Both the position numbers and the translations under genes were made by a program. A DNA stretch of 64,000 nucleotides from Mesobacillus jeotgali (GTDB lineage: Bacteria > Bacillota > Bacilli > Bacillales > Cytobacillaceae). Every line of letters starts with the position of its first letter. Position 1 is the first letter of the stretch. The notes under the pieces were generated by a model that was not told the origin of the DNA, ran no database searches, and was given only the letters and a program-made list of their open reading frames with translations. This document shows, piece by piece, positions 52,241 through 59,567 of the stretch. The DNA lies in the NCBI RefSeq assembly GCF_014856545.2, contig NZ_CP109811.1, positions 614,001 to 678,000 on the forward strand, read 5' to 3'.

Positions 52241-52242
52241 TA

Positions 52243-53589
52243 TTATACGAACAGGCTAAGCAATAAGATAAATCCTAAACCTGCTACTGAAATAATCGTT
52301 TCAAGCAGTGTCCAGGTAGCGAATGTTTCTTTCATGCTAAGACCGAAGTATTCTTTGAACATCCAGAAGCCTGCGTCGTTCACGTGGGAAGCGATCAAGC
52401 TTCCTGCGCCTGTTGCAAGAACAACTAGGGCAAGGTTCACATCTGTCTGGCCAAGCAATGGAATGACAAGACCAGCTGTTGTCAATGCTGCCACAGTTGC
52501 AGATCCAAGTGAGATACGCAGAATAGCTGCGATGATCCATGCAAGCAGGATTGGTGATAGGGAAGTACCATTGAACAGTTCAGCTACATAGTCACCAACG
52601 CCGCCGTTGATCAAGACTTGTTTGAAGGCGCCGCCGCCACCGATGATCAAGAGCATCATTCCGATGTGGGAGATAGCAGTCGTACAAGAATCCATCACTG
52701 TTTTAATAGGAATGTTACGAGCGATTCCCATTGTGTAAATCGCTACAAGCAGGGAGAGTAACATCGCAGTGCCTGCATCCCCGATGAACTGGATTGCTGC
52801 AAGGAAGCCGTTGTTCTCAAATCCCATTGTTTTTTGCAATAAAGAAATGATTGTTGCGATCGACATTAAGATAACTGGTAGTAGTGCTGTGAAAACGCTG
52901 ATACCGAAACCTGGTGTTTCTTCAAGTTTGAATGTCTTTTGTTCACCTAATGAAGCAATGTTTCCTGTTTTGTTAAAAGATTCTGGGACAAGCTTCTTCG
53001 CGATTTTTGTGAAAACGGGTCCAGCAAGGATGACCGTTGGAATTGCAATGATAAAACCATAAAGCAATACTTCACCAATGTTCGCGCCATACTCACCAGC
53101 GATTACTGTTGGTCCCGGGTGAGGAGGCAGGAAGCCGTGCGTTACAGACAAAGCAGCAGTCATTGGAATACCAAGATACAAAATGGAAATCTTTAATTCT
53201 CTTGAAATCGCAAATACTATTGGAATCAATAATACTAAACCTACTTCGAAGAATAGAGCAACACCGATAATAAATGAAGCAGCAACGACTGCCCATTGGA
53301 TGTTCTTTTCACCAAATTTGTTCACTAGTGTCATAGCAATTCGCTGGGCGCCGCCGGAATCCGCGATCAATTTACCAAGCATCGCACCAAGACCGAAAAT
53401 CAGAGCAAGGTGGCCAAGCGTTCCTCCAAGACCAGCTTCAATTGTTTTAACAATTTCATCTAATGGCATACCAAGTGCTAAAGCGACACCAAATGATACG
53501 ATGATCAAAGAAATGAATGTGTTGAGCTTGAAGCCCATGATCAATAATAATAAGGCTAAGATACCAATTGCTACAATAACCAATGGCAT
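52243..53589 (-). CDS. gntP: Gluconate permease GntP
   Basis: 448 residues, about 12-13 helices. GLGGTLGHLALIFGLGAMLG, ADSGGAQRIA and the FLPPHPGP-TV loop are unmistakable GntP-family motifs, and SHVNDAGFWMFKEYFGLS near the end is the second conserved region. Imports gluconate with H+. ATG 53589 follows TAGGGGGAAATTACA. Third gene of the gnt operon, 130 bp after gntK; that gap holds CCCGCT/AGCGGG (53621-53634) and a weak cre-like sequence near 53645-53662, so an internal signal may adjust gntP. Confidence 0.92.
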   Translation of the reverse strand: MPLVIVAIGILALLLLIMGFKLNTFISLIIVSFGVALALGMPLDEIVKTIEAGLGGTLGHLALIFGLGAMLGKLIADSGGAQRIAMTLVNKFGEKNIQWAVVAASFIIGVALFFEVGLVLLIPIVFAISRELKISILYLGIPMTAALSVTHGFLPPHPGPTVIAGEYGANIGEVLLYGFIIAIPTVILAGPVFTKIAKKLVPESFNKTGNIASLGEQKTFKLEETPGFGISVFTALLPVILMSIATIISLLQKTMGFENNGFLAAIQFIGDAGTAMLLSLLVAIYTMGIARNIPIKTVMDSCTTAISHIGMMLLIIGGGGAFKQVLINGGVGDYVAELFNGTSLSPILLAWIIAAILRISLGSATVAALTTAGLVIPLLGQTDVNLALVVLATGAGSLIASHVNDAGFWMFKEYFGLSMKETFATWTLLETIISVAGLGFILLLSLFV

Positions 53590-53719
53590 TGTAATTTCCC
53601 CCTAAGATGTCTATAGTGCCCGCTAAAGCGGGATGTTGCCTCTGTAAAATAAAGCGCTAACATTTTTGGGCGGGGATCAAGTGTCCCCTTATTGAAGAAA
53701 GTGCGATTCGGATAATCTC

Positions 53720-55255
53720 CTATTTAATCAAACTTCTTTGATAGTTTGCGATTCTTGAATAATCTTGTTCAAGTGCCCGAGATAAGCTGATGAAAATCGG
53801 CACGAGCTGCCTGTATTCTTTTGCCGCTTCTTCATTCGGCGTGTGCTTGTGGGTGCTGCCGATCATTTCGGATGCGACTTCAAACGAATTAATTCTGCCA
53901 GTTGCATAGAGGCCAAGAATGCAAGCACCAAGGCATGAGCTTTCATAGCTTTCAGGAACCACCACGTCGATGTCGAAAATATCGGACATCATCTGGCGCC
54001 AAACATCTGATCTAGCGAAACCGCCTGTAGCCTGAATCCTTGTAACCGGGCTTTCCATTGCTTCGGTAAGCGCTAAAAAGACTGTGTACAGGTTGAAAAT
54101 GACACCTTCTAAAGCGGCACGAATCATATGCTCTTTTTTATGGGACATCGTCAATCCGAAAAAGGAACCGCGGACATCAGGATTCCATAATGGAGCACGC
54201 TCACCCGCAAGGTATGGGTGGAATAACAAACCTTCCGCTCCCGGTCTTACGCGCTCAGCGATTTTCGTTAAAACATTGTAAGGGTCGATTCCCAAACGCT
54301 TTGCCGTCTCGACCTCGGATGCTGCGAATTCATCGCGGATCCAGCGAAGGACCATCCCGCCATTATTGACAGGGCCGCCGATTACCCAGTGATTTTCCGT
54401 CAGGGCGTAGCAAAAAATGCGTCCTTTTTCATCGGTTTGCGGCTCGTCGATGATTGTGCGGATCGCACCGCTTGTCCCAATCGTAACCGCAATTTCCCCT
54501 TTTCCAATCGCATTGACACCGAGGTTGGAAAGAACGCCGTCACTTGCGCCGATGACGAAAGGAGTTTTATGGTCAATTCCGATTTGCTTTGCTAATTCAG
54601 GATTGCAATCCGTGAACGTTTTTGTTGTCGGTACAAGCTCGGATAATTGAGTTTTTGCGATTCCCGCAATTTGCAGAGCCTCTTCATCCCATTCCAGCTT
54701 TTTAAGGTTCATCATCCCCATCGCTGACGCCAGCGAGTGGTCCACGACATACTGGTCAAAGAACTTTTTAAAGACAAACTCCTTGATGCCAATGTATTTT
54801 TTCGCTTTCGCAGCAATTTCAGGCCGCTCGTTCACAATCCAGGCGATCTTGCTTAAAGGAGACATCGGATGGATCGGTGTTCCAGTGCGCTTGTATATTT
54901 CGTGTCCATTTAATTCTGTTTTAATTTTATGCGCCCAAGCTTCACTGCGGTTATCCGCCCATGTGATGCAAGGTGTAAGAGGCTCATCATTTTCATCAAT
55001 GGCAATGACGCTATGCATCGCGCTGCTGAATGAAATGAATGCCAGCTTTTTGTGCTGATTGTGTTTCATGATTTTCGTGACGGCAGTCAGGACCGCCATA
55101 TAAATTTCTTCAGGATCTTGCTCGGCTGTGGAAATATCCGGTGTATAAAGCGGGTAGCCAATGTTCTCCTGCTGGATGACTTCACCCTTCTCGCTGAAAA
55201 GCACAGCCTTGGTACTAGTTGTACCAATGTCGACCCCTAGCATATATTCAGTCAC
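53720..55255 (-). CDS. gntK: Gluconokinase GntK (FGGY family)
   Basis: 511 residues from GTG 55255, overlapping the gntR stop by 8 bases with GGGAGTGGAGAAAA upstream. FGGY kinase: MLGVDIGTTSTKAVLFSEKG phosphate-binding start, GVLSNLGVNAIGKGEIAVTI ATP region, and GGFARSDVWRQMMSDIFDID near the C-terminus. Phosphorylates gluconate to 6-phosphogluconate for the pentose phosphate pathway. Translationally coupled to gntR. Confidence 0.92.
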   Translation of the reverse strand: MTEYMLGVDIGTTSTKAVLFSEKGEVIQQENIGYPLYTPDISTAEQDPEEIYMAVLTAVTKIMKHNQHKKLAFISFSSAMHSVIAIDENDEPLTPCITWADNRSEAWAHKIKTELNGHEIYKRTGTPIHPMSPLSKIAWIVNERPEIAAKAKKYIGIKEFVFKKFFDQYVVDHSLASAMGMMNLKKLEWDEEALQIAGIAKTQLSELVPTTKTFTDCNPELAKQIGIDHKTPFVIGASDGVLSNLGVNAIGKGEIAVTIGTSGAIRTIIDEPQTDEKGRIFCYALTENHWVIGGPVNNGGMVLRWIRDEFAASEVETAKRLGIDPYNVLTKIAERVRPGAEGLLFHPYLAGERAPLWNPDVRGSFFGLTMSHKKEHMIRAALEGVIFNLYTVFLALTEAMESPVTRIQATGGFARSDVWRQMMSDIFDIDVVVPESYESSCLGACILGLYATGRINSFEVASEMIGSTHKHTPNEEAAKEYRQLVPIFISLSRALEQDYSRIANYQRSLIK

Positions 55256-55976
55256 TTTTCTCCACTCCCTTGGAAAGCGTTTGTTGCGATATCCAAAGGT
55301 CGTCTACTTTACCTTGAACATCATCAAAATTTTGGTGTAAGGATTTAATCATCAGGTCGCGATTCTTCGTTTTGATGGCTTCAATATAAAGCTCATGATT
55401 TTCGATGATGCGGTCGAAGTCCTCGTATTTTTCTTCGATTCTTGCCCGCATCGATAACAAGATGAAAGCTTCCATCACAGGCTTCGTGTTATCCCAGATC
55501 ATTCTGATGTAGGAATGGTCGATAGCCCGGATGATCGTTTCATGGAAAAGTACATCCTGCAGGCTGAATTCGTCGGCATCTCTGTACTTGATGGCGATTT
55601 TCATCATTTCGAGAATTTTGCTCAATTCAACTACTAGGTTGGTTGTATCTATTTTGATAAGTCGTTCAAAAACGAATGATTCAATCAATAAGCGGACATC
55701 GTAAATCTCTTCGATATCTTTTTCTGTGAGGCCGATGACCACGGCACCCATTCTTTCCAGGCGGATCAGGTTTTCTGCTGAGAGAATTTTAAGCGCTTCA
55801 CGAATGGGTGAGCGACTCACGTTAAAATCTGCTGCCAGTTTATTTTCCGATAGGATGGCACCGCTTTCAATTAGTCCCGAAATGATTTGCATCCGCAGTT
55901 CACTCGCAACACGGTCACCAGTAGAGGCCTTAGAAAGCCATTTTTGGGGATAAAGAAATTCGCTTTTTTTCGTCAT
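55248..55976 (-). CDS. gntR: Gluconate operon repressor GntR
   Basis: 242 residues; ATG 55976 after GGAAGGTGAGGAA. N-terminal winged helix of the GntR family (SENKLAADFNVSRSPIREAL) and a C-terminal FCD-type ligand domain (about 85-225). In B. subtilis GntR represses its own operon and gluconate releases it. Here the operator palindrome lies over the promoter 27 bases upstream. The order gntR-gntK-gntP is as in B. subtilis, but gntZ does not follow. Confidence 0.92.
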   Translation of the reverse strand: MTKKSEFLYPQKWLSKASTGDRVASELRMQIISGLIESGAILSENKLAADFNVSRSPIREALKILSAENLIRLERMGAVVIGLTEKDIEEIYDVRLLIESFVFERLIKIDTTNLVVELSKILEMMKIAIKYRDADEFSLQDVLFHETIIRAIDHSYIRMIWDNTKPVMEAFILLSMRARIEEKYEDFDRIIENHELYIEAIKTKNRDLMIKSLHQNFDDVQGKVDDLWISQQTLSKGVEKSD

Positions 55977-56002
55977 TTCCTCACCTTCCTAGTTAATCAA
56001 GT

Positions 56003-56020
56003 ATACTTGTATACAAGTAT
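56003..56020. promoter_or_regulatory. GntR operator
   Basis: ATACTTGTATACAAGTAT, an 18-bp perfect palindrome that matches the known B. subtilis gnt operator. A further half-site CAAGTAT lies at its left. It abuts the -10, so GntR bound here would block transcription start. Confidence 0.92.
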
Positions 56021-56055
56021 TATAAAACGAATCTTAAAAATTGCAAGCGTTTTCT
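56019..56055 (-). promoter_or_regulatory. gnt operon promoter with overlapping cre
   Basis: On the minus strand: TTGCAA (56046-56041), 16-base spacer, TATAAT (56024-56019). The plus-strand sequence TTGCAAGCGTTTTCT (56041-56055) fits the cre consensus WTGNAANCGNWNNCW at every position and covers the -35. CcpA would therefore block the promoter directly. Confidence 0.85.
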
Positions 56056-56143
56056 ATGATGATTATTTTGGCAAATTCTTTTGTAGTTATTCGGGGATGG
56101 GGGGATTTTACTGGTGGGAGGAAGTGAAGTATAGGAGGAGTAT

Positions 56144-56300
56144 GTGCCCGTGAAAGAGGAAATCGAGAGAGCACGGTCACAAGAAGGTTGAACTTGTGCC
56201 CGTGAAAAAGGAAATCGAGAGAGCACGGTCACAAGAAGGGTGAGCTAGTGCCCGTGAAAGAGGAAATCGAGAGAGCACGGTCACAAGAAGGGTGAGCTAG
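56144..56300. repeat. Intergenic repeat array H, left part (52-bp units)
   Basis: GTGCCCGTGAAAGAGGAAAT units start at 56144, 56196 and 56248 and a fourth begins at 56300, where the insertion element cuts in. Period is exactly 52 bp. Within each unit GTGCCCGTG and CACGGTCAC form eight-of-nine-base inverted arms around 19 bases. Confidence 0.92.
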
Positions 56301-57758
56301 AGTCAAGTCCTGGTTATTGTGTAAAATCAACGGCAAATGTTCTCAACCAAACCCTTTCATTTTTTTGCGAAGCTTCCATGGTTTCTTTTCTTCATCTCCG
56401 GGTAGGGATGTCAAATGGTTTTCAATTTGATATCCCTTCCCGGAGATGTAATCATCCATGATGGAAGTGGAGCTGAAAATGCGCTAATATACCCGACCCA
56501 TTAAAGATTTCCTCTTTGTGTAGTCTGACACATGGTAATGCATCAGAACGGCACCAACCAAACGGTACGCAGATTGGGAATTAGGGAAAATACGGATCAC
56601 TCTTTCCCTCCTGCGAACCTCCTGGTTCAGCCGTTCCAATGAGTTGGTGCTTCGGATATGGATACGAATGTTTTCAGGAAAATTCATATATTGTATGGTA
56701 TCTTCGAAACCTTCATCCAAGATGGCAAGCGCTTTTCCAAACCTTGCCTCATTACTAAAACGGTTCATCAATTCATCTTTGAACCGGCGTACGTCATCAA
56801 TCGTAACTGCTTCAAATACTCGCTTTATCATCATGCGGATTTCAGCTGAATCCTTTTTGGGCAACTTTTCAATGATATTTCGTTTGAAATGGACATTGCA
56901 TCTTTGCCAGGCAGCGCCTATAAATTCACGTTGGATGGCTTTCTGCAGTCCTTGGTGGGCATCTGAAATTATAAGTTTGGGTGATTGGAGGCCGCGTGAT
57001 TTAAGCTGTTGGAAAAAACGGCTCCAGCTTTCAAAACTTTCCGCATGGTCAACACTTAGGCCAAGGATTTCACGTGTATGATTCTCTGTAATGGCTGTCG
57101 TAATATAAACAGCTTTAGATACGACTCGATTGTGCTCACGCACCTTTATATACATGGCATCTGCGAAAACGTAAGGGTAGTAGGTAGTATTTAATGGTCG
57201 TCCAGCCCATTCATTCACAATAGGATCAAGCTTCTGTGTAAGGGATGAAACAAAGGACTTGGACACATTCTTACCACAGAGTTGTTCCACGATGTTGGTC
57301 ACTTTCCGCGTCGAAACACCATTGACAACCATCTCCAACATGGAAAGGACCAGGGCCTGATCACACCGGGCATACTTTTCGAAAACGGTGGTTGAGAATT
57401 CGCCATTACGCGTCCGTGGAACCTTTAGGGCTATATTTCCGATACTCATCAACAGTTCTCGTTCATAGTAACCGTTCCGGTAGTCACGGCGTTCGACAGC
57501 ACGTTCATAAGGGGCAGCCTTTAAATAGTCGTCTCTTTCCTTTTCCATAAACTCATTTAATACCAACACAACGGCTGATTTAATGACCATATCAAGGTTG
57601 GAATTTACAATGGCTTCTTTTAAAACATCAACATTCAGGTTAAACTGTACTTGAGTCATTTATATTCCTCTTTTCACTTGTTTATCGTGGTTGAAAACAG
57701 TGTTGCCAAGAGTGAATAAAATGACTCTTTCTTTTTACACAATTATACGGACTTAATC
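56301..57758 (-). mobile_element. IS256-family insertion sequence, 1458 bp
   Basis: The element is bounded by an exact 8-bp target duplication TGAGCTAG at 56293-56300 and 57759-57766. Imperfect terminal inverted repeats match at 19 of 26 positions (left AGTCAAGTCCTGGTTATTGT, right complement GATTAAGTCCGTATAATTGT, both followed by GTAAAA). One transposase gene runs on the minus strand. Removing the element and one duplication restores array H in perfect 52-bp register, so the insertion postdates the array. The intact gene and exact duplication suggest a recent, possibly still active copy. Confidence 0.93.
56484..57659 (-). CDS. IS256-family transposase
   Basis: 391 residues, full length for the Mutator/IS256 family. 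DDE acids are expected in FADAMYIKVREHNRVVSKAV, IISDAHQGLQKAIQREFIGA and the RSTNSLERLNQEVRRRERVI region (E of SLERLN), all intact. The start ATG 57659 is preceded by AAGAGGAATATAA on the minus strand. A long imperfect hairpin (56393-56448) follows the gene inside the element and may terminate transcription or limit read-through. Confidence 0.95.
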   Translation of the reverse strand: MTQVQFNLNVDVLKEAIVNSNLDMVIKSAVVLVLNEFMEKERDDYLKAAPYERAVERRDYRNGYYERELLMSIGNIALKVPRTRNGEFSTTVFEKYARCDQALVLSMLEMVVNGVSTRKVTNIVEQLCGKNVSKSFVSSLTQKLDPIVNEWAGRPLNTTYYPYVFADAMYIKVREHNRVVSKAVYITTAITENHTREILGLSVDHAESFESWSRFFQQLKSRGLQSPKLIISDAHQGLQKAIQREFIGAAWQRCNVHFKRNIIEKLPKKDSAEIRMMIKRVFEAVTIDDVRRFKDELMNRFSNEARFGKALAILDEGFEDTIQYMNFPENIRIHIRSTNSLERLNQEVRRRERVIRIFPNSQSAYRLVGAVLMHYHVSDYTKRKSLMGRVY

Positions 57759-58118
57759 TGAGCTAGTGCCCGTGAAAGAGGAAATCGATAGAGCACGGTC
57801 ACAAGAAGGGTGACCTAGTGCCCGTGAAAGAGGAAATCGATAGAGCACGGTCACAAGAAGGGTGAACTAGTGCCCGTGAAAAAGGAAATCGAGAGAGCAC
57901 GGTCACAAGAAGGGTGAACTAGTGCCCGTGAAAGAGGAAATTTAGAGAACACGGTCACAAGAAGGGTGAACTAGTGCCCGTGAAAGAGGAAATCGAGAGA
58001 GCACGGTCACAAGAAGGGTGGACTTGTGCCCGTGAAAAAGGAAATTTAGAGAGCACGGTCACAAGAAGGGTGAACTAGTGCCCGTGAAAAAGGAAATCCC
58101 AAGAGCACGGTCACAAAA
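57759..58118. repeat. Intergenic repeat array H, right part (52-bp units)
   Basis: Continuation after the insertion element: GTGCCCGTG at 57766, 57818, 57870, 57922, 57974, 58026 and 58078, all 52 bp apart. With the left part the array has ten units. Variation is confined mainly to the first bases after the arms (AAAG/AAAA) and CGAGAGAG/CGATAGAG/TTAGAGAG. Confidence 0.92.
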
Positions 58119-58132
58119 GATTGGAGCATGAA

Positions 58133-58160
58133 AAAAAGAGGAGGAATCCCCCTCTTCTTC
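58133..58160 (-). terminator. Terminator of the NERD gene
   Basis: On the minus strand AAGAGGGGG, ATT, CCTCCTCTT followed by TTTTT, located between the NERD gene stop and array H. Confidence 0.8.
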
Positions 58161-58168
58161 ACATCTTA

Positions 58169-59074
58169 TTACTCGTAAAAAGTAGAGCTGCCCTCCCCTT
58201 GAACGAGAAAATTGTGCTTCAAGACTCTTCGGATGGTTTTTGGGGAAAAGATTCCATTCACCCATTCATAAATTATTGATGTGGTTACCTTTTGTTCTGG
58301 GAAGAGCAATTGATAGGTTACAATCGTCCGCAAGACAGCAGAATCAATTGTTTCCTTAGAATTACAATGACTACAGTAGAAGTTATAACGGTTGTAACTC
58401 TCCATCAACTCCCCGCACTCTCTACAAACAACCCCCTTCCTCAACATACTAAAATCATAACTCGACACTCTTGAGTAAGGTGATTTCTTAATATGCAGGG
58501 ACAATAGGGCTTCAGCTAATTTGGTATGTTTGGTATTCAGCTTAGATGAGACTCGATTCATATTTTTCATAAAGCGATTCAACTGGTTTGGTAAAATAAT
58601 GGGTGATTTTAATGGTGCCTGCAGAAGGGCGAATTCAGGGTTAATGAACACGAGGTGAGGATCAAGAGGAATGTAGAAGCCAAGTTCCTTAAGCAGTTGT
58701 TTTAATAGTGATTCAGCGCGACTTAGTTGGTGGAGAGGGTTTTTGATTTCTTTGCCGGCGGCAGTCTTAAATTTGTCTCCGTCGAGATAATAGTCTCCTT
58801 CAAGATTTTTCACTTCAAAAAGGTGTAGCCGGTCCTGGGTGATCACGAAGGAGTCGATTTGAAAAAGGGTGCCATTCACTTCCAGCAGCAGGTCGTTGAT
58901 AATGATACTCTCAACTTGGTAACCCTTAAACCAGTGGTCGAATTGCACTTCACCTTCATAGCCTTTTTCCAGTGTTCGCAGGTTTTGCGCATCTTTCTCT
59001 TCCAGTTCCATTCTTGGTTTCAGGGCTTGCAACAATTGTAATTCTTCTGGTTTCGTTCTTTCTTTTAATATCAT
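58169..59074 (-). CDS. NERD nuclease-related protein with zinc ribbon
   Basis: 301 residues; ATG 59074 after AAGAAAGGAAGTGGAAT. NERD domain (about 38-150: LEKGYEGEVQFDHWF, then QIDSFVITQDRLHLFEVKNL with the D...E-x-K nuclease-like core, and YYLDGDKFK). Near residues 218-240 a zinc ribbon C-x-x-C...C-x-x-C is present (VCRECGE, YCSHCN), followed by a small helical DNA-binding-like tail SIIYEWVNGIFSPKTIRRVL. NERD proteins are thought to process or bind DNA; the function in Bacillus is unknown. Monocistronic. Confidence 0.85.
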   Translation of the reverse strand: MILKERTKPEELQLLQALKPRMELEEKDAQNLRTLEKGYEGEVQFDHWFKGYQVESIIINDLLLEVNGTLFQIDSFVITQDRLHLFEVKNLEGDYYLDGDKFKTAAGKEIKNPLHQLSRAESLLKQLLKELGFYIPLDPHLVFINPEFALLQAPLKSPIILPNQLNRFMKNMNRVSSKLNTKHTKLAEALLSLHIKKSPYSRVSSYDFSMLRKGVVCRECGELMESYNRYNFYCSHCNSKETIDSAVLRTIVTYQLLFPEQKVTTSIIYEWVNGIFSPKTIRRVLKHNFLVQGEGSSTFYE

Positions 59075-59205
59075 ATTCCACTTCCTTTCTTCTTTATTTT
59101 AAAAAATGCCCGGAAGAAAAACTGTGAACATTTTCCAACATTTTAGAATCTTGATTTAACTAAAACATTCTGATAGTATTAACCTAATTTCATAAGATCT
59201 TATCA

Positions 59206-59384
59206 GATCGGTGAGGTAGAGGAGCGAATAACAAGAGTAATCCATCGGAGTATGACATCGTTGATGGTGGATGAAAGGGTTGTTTGCCGAAGCGTGGCCA
59301 GGGTCAAACTGGTTACTGCTGGGATGCTTCCTAAATAAGGAGCAGACTGTCATGCTTGTTTTTGTGCATGGAGAACTACTGATC
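59206..59384 (+). promoter_or_regulatory. Lysine riboswitch (L-box)
   Basis: The conserved L-box blocks occur in order: GGTAGAGGAGCG, ACAAGAGTAA, GGATGAAAGGG, TTTGCCGAAGCG, ACTGCTGGGATG, AGACTGTCATG and GCATGGAGAACTACTGATC. P1 can form between GATCGGTG (59206-59213) and TACTGATC (59377-59384). A terminator follows 25 bases later. The aptamer binds lysine and in Firmicutes normally causes termination when lysine is plentiful. The controlled genes here are an amidohydrolase and an AGCS symporter, not the usual lysC or lysP-type genes. Confidence 0.9.
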
Positions 59385-59408
59385 GAAATGGAGGATAACG
59401 TATATTGT

Positions 59409-59448
59409 AAAAAGCAATGATAGGTTATTTTCTATCATTGCTTTTTGG
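59409..59448 (+). terminator. Expression-platform terminator of the lysine riboswitch
   Basis: AAAAAGCAATGATAG, loop GTTATTTT, CTATCATTGCTTTTT: 15-bp stem with T-run. Located 120 bp before the amidohydrolase start. Confidence 0.9.
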
Positions 59449-59491
59449 CATGCTAGAGCTTTCTGCTATCCCCTTCAATCAAACTCCTTTT

Positions 59492-59507
59492 GCATACGTC
59501 CGTATGC
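59492..59507. promoter_or_regulatory. Short operator-like palindrome between riboswitch and gene
   Basis: GCATACG, TC, CGTATGC, perfect seven-base arms, 60 bp before the amidohydrolase start. It may be a protein-binding site or a small mRNA hairpin. Confidence 0.4.
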
Positions 59508-59567
59508 GCACTTCGAACATTTTTCAAGCATGATCTGTCTCACTTTTAACCAAAGGAGAGAATCATC

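Noticed and set aside
59156..59353. Minus-strand ORF of 65 codons
   Set aside because: It lies on the lysine riboswitch aptamer, whose conserved elements explain the sequence.
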